In this document: positions 48,485 to 57,309 of the stretch, one piece after another | Position numbering within the stretch: position 1 is the stretch's first letter | Layout: every line of letters starts with the position of its first letter | NCBI GenBank assembly: GCA_947505245.1 | Contig: CANNIZ010000002.1 | Span: 62,001 to 126,000 of the forward strand | Reading direction: 5' to 3' | Source: Pseudomonadota bacterium | Lineage (GTDB): Bacteria > Myxococcota_A > UBA796 > GCA-2862545 | DNA length: 64,000 bases | Notes under the pieces: model-generated | Seen by the model: only the letters and a program-made list of their open reading frames with translations | Databases searched by the model: none | What the model was told of the DNA's origin: nothing | Program-made: the position numbers and the translations under genes

Positions 48485-49162
48485 TCACCAGACCTCCTCG
48501 GCTTCCGCCGGGGCATCCGCCGGGGCGCCCGTCCACGCGATCTTCCCGTCCGCGAGGTGCGCGGCCATGTCGCAGTACTGGCCTGCCACCTGCGGAAGGT
48601 GCGTAGCGATGGCCAACGTGGCTCCCCTCGCCCGCAGCGTGGAGATGACCCGGCCCATCATCGCGCGACCACCGGGGTCGAGCGCGGCAAACGGCTCGTC
48701 GAGCAGCATCACGTCGGGCTTCTTCAGCAGCGCGATGGCGAGGGCGACCCGGCGACGCATGCCCGCGGAGTACGAACGCACCGGCTCCGTCCGCGCGGCT
48801 TCCAGGCCCACGTCGCGCAGCGCCGCGACCACGTCCACGTCCATGCCACCGAGGCGGGCCCACACGAGCAGGTTGTCCGACGCGGTGAGGTCTTCGTACA
48901 TGCGGGTGGCGTGCGACAGCAGCACCACCTTCCGCCGCGCGTTGTCGATGTCCAACCACGGGTCCTGCCCGAGCAGCCGTACCCCGCCCATGTGGGGCGG
49001 GAGCGCCGTCGCGAAGCAGCGCAGCATGGTCGTCTTCCCGGAGCCGTTCCGGCCCGTGATCATGACGCTGGAACCGCGCGGGACGACGAGGTCCACGCCC
49101 GCCAGGGCCCACCGGCGCCCGAAGCGCCGACAGAGTCCTGCTGCAGCGATTCCCTCGTCCAC
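48485..49162 (-). CDS. ccmA: Haem exporter ATP-binding protein CcmA
   Basis: This 225-residue ABC ATPase has Walker A GRNGSGKTT near 46-54, the signature YSAGMRRRVALAIALL and Walker B VMLLDEPFAALD; RSSVMIT-type strand residues precede Walker A. The Q-loop region reads LLSHATRMYEDLT, as in CcmA. I chose GTG 49162, five bases after GGAG; the frame stays open to 49498, but the extra residues show no ABC features. It is the first gene of ccmABCDEFGH, in the same order as classic system I operons. ATP hydrolysis drives release of haem-loaded CcmE. Confidence 0.93.
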   Translation of the reverse strand: MDEGIAAAGLCRRFGRRWALAGVDLVVPRGSSVMITGRNGSGKTTMLRCFATALPPHMGGVRLLGQDPWLDIDNARRKVVLLSHATRMYEDLTASDNLLVWARLGGMDVDVVAALRDVGLEAARTEPVRSYSAGMRRRVALAIALLKKPDVMLLDEPFAALDPGGRAMMGRVISTLRARGATLAIATHLPQVAGQYCDMAAHLADGKIAWTGAPADAPAEAEEVW

Positions 49163-49226
49163 GACCGCTCCACTGTTGGCCGTTGCACTATCCGCCGGAC
49201 AACGTACCGTCGCCTCGCTGCAACGA

Positions 49227-49727
49227 TCAGTGATGCCACGGTATGTCACAAGCGGGTGCGTCGACCACGCGGGACCACACGGCGACGTCGCCATCGGCGC
49301 GGCAGTCGGCCGGTTCCCCCGCGCGATCGTCCAGCACGAACCGGAACGCCGGCGCGTTGGCACAAAGGAACGCCGTGGACGAGCCAGACGCTTGATCCCG
49401 CCAGTCCGAAACGACGGCGAGGTCGAGCCCGAGCGTCTCGCCGCTGCCGTCGGCCTCGTCCCGAAGGACCCGCACGGGGTGCCGCTCGACGTACACACCG
49501 TCGCTCGTGAGCCACAAGGCGCCCCCTCCGGACCAGGACGAGGCCTCTACCCCGAGCGACCACTGACCCGCATCCACATCGCACGCCCACGTCAGCGTGG
49601 TGATCTCCGGGTCCGTCAGCACCGGTGCCCCGTCCGTGTCGTCCTCAGGCCCCCGACAGCCGAGCGACATGCCCCAAAAAAGAAAGAACCCCACCGCCCA
49701 CGAGGGACGACGGGGTTCGTAGCTCAC
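49227..49727 (-). CDS. Small lipoprotein of unknown function
   Basis: The 166-residue product begins with a basic head and a hydrophobic core (WAVGFFLFWGMSLG) and then C24. SLGC is a weak lipobox because the residue at -3 is serine. The mature part is acidic (EDDTDGAP) with two CxxxxAPAF-like turns and four cysteines, suggesting an extracellular disulfide-bonded domain. GTG 49727 is the most likely start; the frame is open to 49850 over the next lipoprotein gene. No family is recognised. It lies 64 bases upstream of ccmA on the same strand. Confidence 0.6.
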   Translation of the reverse strand: MSYEPRRPSWAVGFFLFWGMSLGCRGPEDDTDGAPVLTDPEITTLTWACDVDAGQWSLGVEASSWSGGGALWLTSDGVYVERHPVRVLRDEADGSGETLGLDLAVVSDWRDQASGSSTAFLCANAPAFRFVLDDRAGEPADCRADGDVAVWSRVVDAPACDIPWHH

Positions 49728-49737
49728 GACGTCTAGC

Positions 49738-50292
49738 CTACGGCCAGGAGTTGCCGTTGGCGCAGCCACCGAAGTCCGAGCCCCAGACCGAGTCCGGGCC
49801 GGTTGCGGAGCCCGACGCGACGACGCAGTCGGCGGCGGGGTCGCCGGCAACCCAGTCAGGCGCGTACACTTCGTAGCGCCACACCATCAGCGTATCCATG
49901 CCGCACTGGAAGATCGACGACACGTTGGCCGCCTGGTCCGGCGGGTTCGCGTGCGCGCCGACGAGCGTGACGCCGAGCGTGGTGCTCGCGCCCGTGAGGT
50001 CGTGATCTTCGTGGTACGCGGGGGTGGTGTCCTGGTCGACGATGACGAGGCCGCCCGAGTTCGCGCCCGAGACGTTGATCGTGTACTGCCAGTTGCTGCC
50101 GAACACGTCGGCGCTGTCCGGCGTGCAGACGTACGTGTAGTTGTCGATCAACAGGGGATCCGTACCGCCCGTGTCACAGGCGGTGTCGGTCAACGGGTCA
50201 CAAGCCGTGTCACCGGCCGTACCGCCGGTGCCGTCATCGCAGCCCGCCAGAACCGCGGCGAGCGCCACGGCAACGAAACCAAAATTCTTCAT
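49738..50292 (-). CDS. Small cell-surface lipoprotein of unknown function
   Basis: The 184-residue product begins MKNFGFVAVALAAVLAGCDDG, a clear type II signal peptide with lipobox LAGC (C18). A low-complexity linker follows (DTACDPLTDTACDTGGTD), then a beta-rich domain with conserved-looking tryptophans and paired cysteines (TYVCTPDS, FQCGMDT, DCVV, GGCANG). ATG 50292 follows AGGAGG. The D/T-rich linker after the lipidated cysteine is the pattern of many myxobacterial surface lipoproteins. Function unknown. It lies 41 bases after hflX on the same strand. Confidence 0.75.
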   Translation of the reverse strand: MKNFGFVAVALAAVLAGCDDGTGGTAGDTACDPLTDTACDTGGTDPLLIDNYTYVCTPDSADVFGSNWQYTINVSGANSGGLVIVDQDTTPAYHEDHDLTGASTTLGVTLVGAHANPPDQAANVSSIFQCGMDTLMVWRYEVYAPDWVAGDPAADCVVASGSATGPDSVWGSDFGGCANGNSWP

Positions 50293-50333
50293 GTCTCCTC
50301 CTGATGGGACGCCACAGGCGGCCCGGTTGCACC

Positions 50334-52004
50334 CTAGCGTGAACCCGTGCCTTCCCGCAACCCTTCTTTGAACAATGCCCGCTCGACGCGATCGAGCAAT
50401 AGAGCAAGACCTTCGCCGGTCATCGCCGAGATCGGGTGGCCGCCGTACCGGTCGGTAAGCTCGCGTAACCGCCCAGACTCGGCTTGATCCGCCTTGTTCC
50501 ACACCAACAGCACGGTGCGCTCGGAGAGCCCAAGATCGAGCAGCGTCTTGTCGACGCTCTCCTTGTGGGATTCGACGTCGGGATCGGCGGAGTCGAGCAC
50601 GTGCAGCAGCAGATCGGCGTGTTCGAGCTCTTCGAGCGTGGCCTTGAACGCCTGCACGAGCGTGTCCGGCAGGTCCTCGATGAAGCCGACCGTGTCGGTG
50701 AGCAGGATGTCGCGCTCTTCGGGGAACCGGAACCGACGCGACGTCGGGTCCAACGTGGCGAACAGCTTGTCCTCCACGAGCACCGCGGACTCGGTGATGC
50801 GGTTCAGCAGCGTGCTCTTGCCCGCGTTTGTGTACCCGACGATGGACACGACGGGGATGCCGCTGCGCTCGCGCTGCCGGCGCCGTAGCGCGCGCTTGTC
50901 GCCGAGGTCTTCGAGCTCGCGCTCGAGGCGCGTCTGCCGCTCGCGCGCCCGGCGGCCGTTGATCTCGAGCTTGGTCTCGCCGGGGCCCCGCCCGCCGACG
51001 CCGCCGGTGAGCCGGCTCATCGCGGTGGGCATGATCTTGAGCCGCGGCATCGCGTACCTCAGCTGAGCCAACTCCACCTGGAGCTTGCCTTCGCGGCTCT
51101 TCGCGCGCTGGGCGAAGATGTCGAGGATGATCTGCGTGCGGTCGAGCACCTTGAGGTCCGTGGTCTCGGCGATGTTCCGAAGCTGAGACGGCGAAAGCTC
51201 GCGGTCGAACACGAGCACGGACGCGCCGAGGTGCATGGTGCGGACGACGAGCTCCTGCAGCTTGCCGCTGCCGACGAACGTCTTGCCGTCGATCGCGTCG
51301 CGCCGCGCGAGGACCGAGTCCAGCACGGTGAGTCCGGCGGTCTGGGCGAGGCGGACGAGCTCCAGCAGGCCGCGTTTTGCCTTGTGCGGGTCGCGCAGGG
51401 TGACGCCGACGAGCAGCGCGCCGGTGCCGTCTTCGACGCGACGCAGCGACGGTTCCTTGGCGAACTGGGCTTCCAGATCGGTGATGAACACGTGGAAGTC
51501 GTCTTCCCACGCGTGAATCGTCGGGACCTCCTCGACGCGCCAGGGCTTGTCCGTGCCGGGCGGGAGCAGGTGGCCGTACCAGGCGACGCCGGGGAGGCCG
51601 TCTCCCCCGACGGAGATGGTGATCACCGCGTCGAGCTGCAGCAGGGCGAGGTCCGTGAGGTCCTCTTCCGTGAGCCCGCTCTTCGTCGAGCCGACGCTCA
51701 GCGGCCGGAGCTGCGTGTGAACGAGGCGGAGTCCGCGGAACCTTCGCGCGCCGGCGCGGCGCGGGCCGAGGTCGGGGATCGTGACGCTGTGCGCGTCTCC
51801 GACGACGACCATCGCGATCTCGCCGGAGCGATCGAGCATCAGCCCGAGGCGTCGACCCGTCTCGCGCGAAAGCAGGCACAACGTGCGCGCGAGCGGCACG
51901 CTCACGAACTCGTTGCGTCCCACGCGCCGCTGGTAAAGGTTCTTCAGCGCGCGCGCGTGTTCGGGCTTCAGGCCTTGCGTGTTGCCATGGACGACGTGTT
52001 CCAT
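50334..52004 (-). CDS. hflX: Ribosome-associated GTPase HflX
   Basis: This 556-residue GTPase rescues or splits stalled ribosomes. The HflX domain has GKTFVGSGKLQEL, VLVFDRELSPSQLRNI, LDRTQIILDIFAQRA and GGVGGRGPGETKLEI. The G domain has G1 GYTNAGKST near residue 388, G3 DTVGFIEDLP and G4 NKAD. An N-terminal extension of about 170 residues lies before the core found in E. coli HflX (426 residues); similar longer forms occur in other deltaproteobacteria. Start is ATG without a Shine-Dalgarno sequence. A small lipoprotein gene follows 41 bases downstream. Confidence 0.94.
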   Translation of the reverse strand: MEHVVHGNTQGLKPEHARALKNLYQRRVGRNEFVSVPLARTLCLLSRETGRRLGLMLDRSGEIAMVVVGDAHSVTIPDLGPRRAGARRFRGLRLVHTQLRPLSVGSTKSGLTEEDLTDLALLQLDAVITISVGGDGLPGVAWYGHLLPPGTDKPWRVEEVPTIHAWEDDFHVFITDLEAQFAKEPSLRRVEDGTGALLVGVTLRDPHKAKRGLLELVRLAQTAGLTVLDSVLARRDAIDGKTFVGSGKLQELVVRTMHLGASVLVFDRELSPSQLRNIAETTDLKVLDRTQIILDIFAQRAKSREGKLQVELAQLRYAMPRLKIMPTAMSRLTGGVGGRGPGETKLEINGRRARERQTRLERELEDLGDKRALRRRQRERSGIPVVSIVGYTNAGKSTLLNRITESAVLVEDKLFATLDPTSRRFRFPEERDILLTDTVGFIEDLPDTLVQAFKATLEELEHADLLLHVLDSADPDVESHKESVDKTLLDLGLSERTVLLVWNKADQAESGRLRELTDRYGGHPISAMTGEGLALLLDRVERALFKEGLREGTGSR

Positions 52005-52041
52005 GGGCTTCGCGTAACCGCGTTCTTCCGCTGCGCCGCGC

Positions 52042-54138
52042 CTACAGCGAGAACACGATGCTGTTGCTCGTGTGGACCTCGTAGTATGCGAACACGGCCG
52101 TATCGACGATCATGCCGATATGGTCGTGGTTGTCGGGGTGCCAGAAGAAGGTCTCACGCGACCACACCGCGGTCTTGACCGGGCCGCGCAGCTCGTGTTC
52201 GACGGCGTGGCCGCCAGGAACGAGCGTGTCGGCGCTCGACAGGCGCAGCAGGTTCTGGCGGTTCCCGGTGACGAGGTCGACCGCGACGAACTGATCGGCG
52301 CCGCCGCCGCTCGTCCACAGCAGCTGGGTTTCATCGTCCCACACGAGCCAGTTCTCGCCGATGGACCCGAAGCCACCGCCGACACCGTCCGCGACCGAAC
52401 TCACCAGCGTGCGGTTTCCCGTCGCGGGATCGACGCTGATCAGCCGGTCACCGAGCACGGTGTAGAACACGAGCTTGCCGTTTGCCCAGCCCATGCCGCG
52501 GATGTTCTGGCTCTGGAACAGGTAGCCCGTGCCCACGTCCGGACGCGTCGAGGAGTGCACGCGCGTGACGACGTCGCAGGTGGCTCCGGTGAGCGGGATC
52601 TTCGCGATGCCGTCCCCGTCCGCGGAGTTGTGGAACGTGAGGTAGAAGTTTCCCGCCGGGTCCATGGCGAACGACTTCTCGTTGAACTGCACGGACAGCT
52701 GGCCGACGCGGTCGCTCGTACATTGGCCCATGGGGTGCACCGCGCCGGTGACCGACTTGTGCCAAACCAGAGTGCGGTCCCCGTTCGCAGGGTTGATACG
52801 GATGATCTCCACGTTATCGGCCGAGTCCGAGCCGTACGCGTACCAGTTGCCGTCCGGGCCGGGCTGCACGTCCCACAGGAACGGAAGCGGCGCGGTGTGC
52901 CGGATCACGCCGCTCACGGTGACGTTGGAGAGGTACCCGCCGCCGGTGGTCTGGTAGCCGGTGGTGGTATTGACGGTGCCCGAGACGATGCGGCGAGCGC
53001 CGGTGTCGATGTTGATGGCCCAGATCACGCCGACGGACTGGGTGTAGACGGCGTCCTTCCAGTTCATTGCGACGATGAACTCGCGGTTCGCGGCGTCGAG
53101 GAAGCCCCCGCCCACCTCGCGGCCCGTACGATTCACGTCCACCAGCTGGGGACCCGAGCCGTACGTGATGCCGGCCGTGATCATGTCGTCGGGGTCGCCG
53201 CAGATCTCCGACAGGTTCGCCTCGTTGCACCGGCAGTCTGCGGCGAGGTCCGTAGGGTTCTCCTCGAACTGGAGCGTCGTACAATTGTCGGCGTACCACG
53301 GCGAGTCTTCTACGGTGGTACTGCTGATGAAGTGAAGATCGATCGCCTTGCGCATCGGCTGGCCCGTGTCGTCCGTGAGCAGAGGGTCCGCCGCGTCGAA
53401 CGTGCTGATCACGCCCGCGTCTCCGAACACCGCGAGGTGCAGCGTCTGGTGCGCGCTCCACACGCCCGGGTTCGTGAGCAGGATGCGGCTCGGGCTGCGC
53501 GCGCTCACGCGCGAGTGGAACAGCTCGCTCCCGGGCACGCCGCCGTCGTCCGCGTACACCACCACCCAGGACGCCGTCGACGTGCTGACGCGCTCGATCT
53601 CGGCCTGGTTGCGCACCCGGGTCTCCCACGGCGAGCCGAACGTCCAGAAATTCGGCGCGTCGAGCGTGGCCGCGTCGCAGTCGTTGTCCAAGCCGTCGAA
53701 CGTGACCTCGAGGCCGTCGGGGTTCACGAGGGTGTTGCTGTCGAGGCAATCGTCGCCGCCGCAGCTCACGCCGTTCTGCAGGAACCCGTCCGCGTCGACG
53801 TCGCATTCGTCGCCGTCCAGGCAGTCGTTGTCGAGGCCGTCGTAGGGAACCTCGACCGCGAGGGGGTGGACCGCCGCCTTGGTGTCGTCACAGTCGTCCG
53901 GCACCGGGTAGCCATCGTTGTCGACGTCGAGATCGACCGCGGTGTCCGTGTCTGCGTCGGTGTCCGCGTCGGTGTCTGCGTCGGTGTCTGCGTCGGTGTC
54001 TGCGTCCGTGTCTGCGTCGGTGTCCGCGTCGGTGTCTGCGTCACCGGCGGTGTCCGTGTCCACCGCGGTGTCGGTATCGAGGCTCTCGGGGCCAGGGCAC
54101 CCGACAAGTGCGAGGAGAGCAAGGGAAAAGACGCGCAT
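52042..54138 (-). CDS. MopE-type metal-binding lipoprotein with DADT repeats and propeller-like C-terminus
   Basis: The 698-residue protein has a type II signal peptide (MRVFSLALLALVGC, C14). A D/T/A repeat region follows at about 21-64, then a MopE-like metal-binding segment at 65-151 (DVDNDGYPVPDDCDD, YDGLDNDCLDGDECD, FDGLDNDCD), and about 540 residues of beta-rich sequence. The last part has repeating units ending TG-x-R (NIDTGARRIVSG, NPANGDRTLVWH, DPATGNRTLVSS, DLVTGNRQNLLR), which fits a beta-propeller. The Asp-rich MopE repeats bind Ca or Cu in known relatives. ATG 54138 follows GGAGG; the frame opens earlier to 54192. It is likely surface-exposed. Confidence 0.85.
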   Translation of the reverse strand: MRVFSLALLALVGCPGPESLDTDTAVDTDTAGDADTDADTDADTDADTDADTDADTDADTDADTDTAVDLDVDNDGYPVPDDCDDTKAAVHPLAVEVPYDGLDNDCLDGDECDVDADGFLQNGVSCGGDDCLDSNTLVNPDGLEVTFDGLDNDCDAATLDAPNFWTFGSPWETRVRNQAEIERVSTSTASWVVVYADDGGVPGSELFHSRVSARSPSRILLTNPGVWSAHQTLHLAVFGDAGVISTFDAADPLLTDDTGQPMRKAIDLHFISSTTVEDSPWYADNCTTLQFEENPTDLAADCRCNEANLSEICGDPDDMITAGITYGSGPQLVDVNRTGREVGGGFLDAANREFIVAMNWKDAVYTQSVGVIWAINIDTGARRIVSGTVNTTTGYQTTGGGYLSNVTVSGVIRHTAPLPFLWDVQPGPDGNWYAYGSDSADNVEIIRINPANGDRTLVWHKSVTGAVHPMGQCTSDRVGQLSVQFNEKSFAMDPAGNFYLTFHNSADGDGIAKIPLTGATCDVVTRVHSSTRPDVGTGYLFQSQNIRGMGWANGKLVFYTVLGDRLISVDPATGNRTLVSSVADGVGGGFGSIGENWLVWDDETQLLWTSGGGADQFVAVDLVTGNRQNLLRLSSADTLVPGGHAVEHELRGPVKTAVWSRETFFWHPDNHDHIGMIVDTAVFAYYEVHTSNSIVFSL
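53941..54041. repeat. 12-bp minisatellite coding DADT repeats
   Basis: About eight near-identical 12-bp units (GTGTCTGCGTCG and a GTGTCCGCGTCG variant) lie in tandem and encode Asp-Ala-Asp-Thr on the minus strand. They lie directly after the lipobox of the MopE-like lipoprotein. Such units can expand or shrink by slippage in steps of four residues. Confidence 0.85.
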
Positions 54139-54210
54139 CGGTACCTCCAGCCCCTCCGTCATATGGCGGATTTCCCCACGAGGCACCTGCACCTGGACCC
54201 GCGCGCCGTG

Positions 54211-54216
54211 TACGCT
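54211..54216 (+). promoter_or_regulatory. Putative -10 element giving a leaderless monooxygenase transcript
   Basis: TACGCT lies eight bases before the GTG at 54225, so transcription would begin at the start codon. No ribosome-binding site is present before that GTG. The gap to the divergent lipoprotein ATG is only 86 bases. Confidence 0.3.
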
Positions 54217-54224
54217 TGGACGCC

Positions 54225-55451
54225 GTGCTCAACCCCGTCGCCGCTGCCATCCCGGTGTTCTTCGCCTTGATCGGCGTGGAGGCCGCCTACGCGTGGCGCC
54301 GAGGCTTGCGGGTCTATCGCCTGAATGACGCCCTCACCGACCTCGGCTGTGGCGTCGTCGACCAGGTGGGCTCGGTGTTCCTCGAAGGGGTCCTTCTCAG
54401 CACCTATTTCTACGTGTACGAGTACCACCGGGTCCTCTACCACGCCTTCGGCGACTCGCTCGGCATGTTCCTGGTCGCGAGCGTCGGCGTCGACTTCAGC
54501 TACTATTGGTGGCATCGGGCGTCGCACCGCGTGAATTTCATCTGGGCCACCCACGTCGTGCACCACCAGAGCGACGAGTACAACCTCGCGGTCGCGCTCC
54601 GGCAGGCCGTGTTCGCCGGACTCACGTCGTGGCCGTTCTACCTGTGGCTCGCAGCCCTCGGAGTGCCGCCCGTCACCTACGTCGGCGCGCGCGCGTTCAA
54701 CCTGCTCTACCAGTTCTGGATCCACACCCGCGTGATCGACAAGCTCGGTCCGCTCGAGTCGTTCCTCAACACGCCGTCGCACCACCGCGTCCACCACGGC
54801 GTCAACGCGGCCTACATCGACAAGAACTACGCCGGCGTGCTGATCATCTGGGACAAGCTGTTCGGCACGTTCGAGCCCGAGGTCGAGCCCGTGATCTACG
54901 GCACCGTGACGCCGTTTCAGTCCTGGAATCCGGTGTGGGCGCAGCTCGAGCCGTGGCAGAAGCTCGCGCAGCGCGTGTTTGCGAGCGGGAACCCCGGCAT
55001 GTGGATCGAAGGCTGGTTCAAGCCGCCCGAATGGGTGCCCCGCGACCAGAAACCGCTCGTATTCCCAACCGATGACGAGCTCGCCGCCCGCGCCAAGTAC
55101 GACGTCGACGCACCTGGGTACCATTTGTACGCGCTCGCGCAGTGGGTGCCGATCGCCGTCGCCGTCACCGGCCTTCTGCTGTACGCTCATGACGTCGAAA
55201 CGACGCCGCTCGCAGCGGTCGGGGCCTGGGTCCTCGTCAGCCTCGTCGCGCTCGCTGGCCTGCTCGAATCAAAGCCGTGGGCCGTCCCTTTGGAGATCGG
55301 GCGTCAGCTCGCGCTGATCGGCCTCGCCGGGGCGGGAGCGGTGCTGGTCCACCCCGCGGCCATGTTGCTGGGCGTGTGGGCCCTCGTGTCCCTGCCCGTC
55401 CTGGCTACCAGGGTCGCCAACCCGCCTTCTTCGGCGCCACGGGCGGCCTGA
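54225..55451 (+). CDS. Sterol desaturase-family membrane monooxygenase (AGMO-like)
   Basis: This 408-residue multi-helix protein has the fatty acid hydroxylase histidine motifs. HRASH is H97 to H101, HVVHH covers H110, H113 and H114, and HHRVHH covers H186, H187, H190 and H191. They would hold a di-iron site. The stretch ALRQAVFAGLTSWPFYLWL, then FNLLYQFWIHTRVIDKLGP and YAGVLIIWDKLFGTFE, closely follows animal alkylglycerol monooxygenase (AGMO), which splits ether lipids. Bacterial members may hydroxylate other lipids. I prefer GTG 54225; TTG 54216 and a far upstream ATG (54108) are alternatives. Its last 47 bases overlap the convergent TPR gene. Confidence 0.88.
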   Translation: MLNPVAAAIPVFFALIGVEAAYAWRRGLRVYRLNDALTDLGCGVVDQVGSVFLEGVLLSTYFYVYEYHRVLYHAFGDSLGMFLVASVGVDFSYYWWHRASHRVNFIWATHVVHHQSDEYNLAVALRQAVFAGLTSWPFYLWLAALGVPPVTYVGARAFNLLYQFWIHTRVIDKLGPLESFLNTPSHHRVHHGVNAAYIDKNYAGVLIIWDKLFGTFEPEVEPVIYGTVTPFQSWNPVWAQLEPWQKLAQRVFASGNPGMWIEGWFKPPEWVPRDQKPLVFPTDDELAARAKYDVDAPGYHLYALAQWVPIAVAVTGLLLYAHDVETTPLAAVGAWVLVSLVALAGLLESKPWAVPLEIGRQLALIGLAGAGAVLVHPAAMLLGVWALVSLPVLATRVANPPSSAPRAA

Positions 55452-56388
55452 GCGCGAGCAGCGCAGCGCGCGCCTCGGCGTGTTCGGGATCGAGCTTCAC
55501 CGTCTTCTCGAGCCAGGCGACGGCCTGGGCTTCGTCGCTGTCGGCCGCCGCGATCCGCGCCAACAGCCAGGTGAGCGCCACGGTCGAATCGAGCCGGTCG
55601 CCCGCGACGTTTGCCGCGAGCTTCGCGTCGTGCGGCCGACCTTCGGCGTACGCGGCCTCGGCCGCCTCCGCGATCACGGCGATCGCCCGCTCGACGTAGT
55701 CCGGGTACACGAGCACGTGGCGAGCCGCGTCGAGCGCCCGCGGAAGGTTGCCCTGCATCAGCAGGATCTCCGCGTAATTGGCCCACATGTCCGCGTTTGT
55801 CGGGTCGACCTGCACGCCGTACTTGAGCGCCTGGACGGTGGCCTCGACGTTGCCCGTCTCCCCTTCCATCGTCGCGATCAGGCTCCAAACCGACGGCGGC
55901 GCGCCGCCGTTGTTCGCCCACTCGTACGCCTCGTCGAGCGCGCGATCCACCTGCCCGATGCGGTACAGCGACTCGATGCGGACCCGCCGCCCCGCCACGG
56001 CGTCTTCCGGGGAAGCCCAACGCGTCGCTGCGGTCGCGAGCTTGAGCGCGAGCACGTGACGGCCCAGCGCATGTGCGACCTCGGCGCCTCGCGCGAAGTT
56101 CTTCTCGGGGTGGGCGCTCACGAGGTGGTCGTGAAGGTCTTTGGACTTCTGCTCAGTCAGACCGCAGTGCTCACACCGCGGCGAGGCCTTCGCGGTGGTG
56201 GCGCCGATGTACCCGCCCCCACAGTTGACGCAGCCCTCCGAGGCCGGCCACTGAATCGGCGCGAGCGAGGACTCCATCGTGTGGATGTGGTGGCACGAAG
56301 CACAGACGTAGATGTCTGACCACCGCTCACCGACGCGGGACTGCGTCCATTGTAGCCGCGGGTTGCCGCAGCATTCCATGAGTGCCAT
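55405..56388 (-). CDS. Zinc-ribbon and TPR protein of unknown function
   Basis: The 327-residue protein has an N-terminal metal-binding region with four cysteine pairs (C6/C7, C29/C32, C53/C56, C72/C75), the middle ones in CASC, CVNC and CEHC. They would hold one or two zinc ribbons. From about 100 to the end it is helical with TPR-like repeats, for example VWSLIATMEGETGNVEATVQ, and similar units at 34-residue steps. The C-terminus is Pro/Trp-rich. It is cytosolic, with no signal peptide. It may be a scaffold; no family name is certain. It overlaps the AGMO-like gene tail to tail. Confidence 0.78.
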   Translation of the reverse strand: MALMECCGNPRLQWTQSRVGERWSDIYVCASCHHIHTMESSLAPIQWPASEGCVNCGGGYIGATTAKASPRCEHCGLTEQKSKDLHDHLVSAHPEKNFARGAEVAHALGRHVLALKLATAATRWASPEDAVAGRRVRIESLYRIGQVDRALDEAYEWANNGGAPPSVWSLIATMEGETGNVEATVQALKYGVQVDPTNADMWANYAEILLMQGNLPRALDAARHVLVYPDYVERAIAVIAEAAEAAYAEGRPHDAKLAANVAGDRLDSTVALTWLLARIAAADSDEAQAVAWLEKTVKLDPEHAEARAALLALRPPVAPKKAGWRPW

Positions 56389-56415
56389 GCGACCCCCTGA
56401 CGTTTCGAGCGTAAC

Positions 56416-57309
56416 TCACCGGACGGCAGGTTCACCCGGAACGGGCAATCGACCCGCTGATAGCAAGCGTTGCACCGCGAGGTGCGCCTGTTCCGCCGCC
56501 GTGTGCGGGTCGGTGATGCGGATCGGCTCCCCGAACCGCAGCGACACCGGGGCGGGTCCGAGCTTCTCGCTACCGATGGGGAACACGTGATCGGTCCCTT
56601 CGATCGCGGTCGGGACGATGCACAGCCCGGGGATGTCGAAGTAGCGCCACACGCCGCGCAGGAATGGACCGAGGCGACCGCTGCGGGAGCGCGAGCCCTC
56701 GGCGTACAACAGCACGATCGAGCCGCTCTGCACGGCTTCGTGCGCGAGGTTCAGCGAGTGCCGCGCCCGTCGCGCGAGCTCGCGGGGCCCGATGCGCTCG
56801 GCGCCCTCGATCGACGTCGACTGCGGCGTCGGGAGCGTACACAGGCACAACGCCGCCAGCCGCCGGAACAGGTCGGAGTACACCTTGGGACCCGCCACCG
56901 CGAGCACGCGATCGGCGATGTCCGCGTGGCCGTGCCAGGCGAGGATCGCGTCCGCTGCCGTCGAGTCGACATAGGAGAGGTGGTTCGACACCAGCACGAC
57001 GCGGTCGCCGGCGTTCTGGAGGTGCTCGATCCCCGACAGCGTCCCCGGGACGAGCAGGTCGCGCGTCCAGGTGCGCGAGATCCGCCGCGCGAGCGGGTCG
57101 GCCCCGTAGACGCGGATCTCGTCGCCCTCCACCGCGAGGGCCTGGACCAACGCGCGTAGCTCGTCGTCGGTTGCGCCGGCGATCAACGTCGTCATTCGCT
57201 CGAAATTCGCCGCCGACGCCTCCGGCGCGCCGATCCGCCCCGCCAGGTACTGGGGGAGGACGACGCGGAGCGTGGCGGGATCGAGGACTTCGAGGGCCGC
57301 CAGATCCAT
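56416..57309 (-). CDS. Lysophospholipid acyltransferase family protein
   Basis: This 297-residue PlsC-like enzyme has the acyltransferase motif NHLSYVDS (the H-x4-D form) near residue 110, a second motif LLYAEGSRSRSGRLGPF and a third IVPTAIEGTDHVFP. It likely transfers an acyl chain to a glycerophospholipid or other lipid at the inner membrane. A 65-residue N-terminal helical part precedes the core and has no hydrophobic anchor. The ATG overlaps the stop of the His-rich NifU-like gene by four bases. The pairing with an iron-sulfur protein is unexplained. Confidence 0.88.
   Translation of the reverse strand: MDLAALEVLDPATLRVVLPQYLAGRIGAPEASAANFERMTTLIAGATDDELRALVQALAVEGDEIRVYGADPLARRISRTWTRDLLVPGTLSGIEHLQNAGDRVVLVSNHLSYVDSTAADAILAWHGHADIADRVLAVAGPKVYSDLFRRLAALCLCTLPTPQSTSIEGAERIGPRELARRARHSLNLAHEAVQSGSIVLLYAEGSRSRSGRLGPFLRGVWRYFDIPGLCIVPTAIEGTDHVFPIGSEKLGPAPVSLRFGEPIRITDPHTAAEQAHLAVQRLLSAGRLPVPGEPAVR

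Noticed and set aside
49738-51879. Single long minus-strand frame joining the small lipoprotein to an out-of-frame part of hflX
   Set aside because: Only the last 184 residues from the ATG at 50292 make sense (signal peptide and lipobox); upstream it is a shadow frame inside hflX.
53941-54041. Possible CRISPR array because of regular repeats
   Set aside because: The units are 12 bp with no spacers, and they are in frame within a coding region. It is a coding minisatellite.
52072-54270. Long plus-strand open frame opposite the MopE-like lipoprotein
   Set aside because: Valine and arginine repeats in it are the reverse reading of the DADT minisatellite. The lipoprotein has a lipobox and metal-binding motifs.
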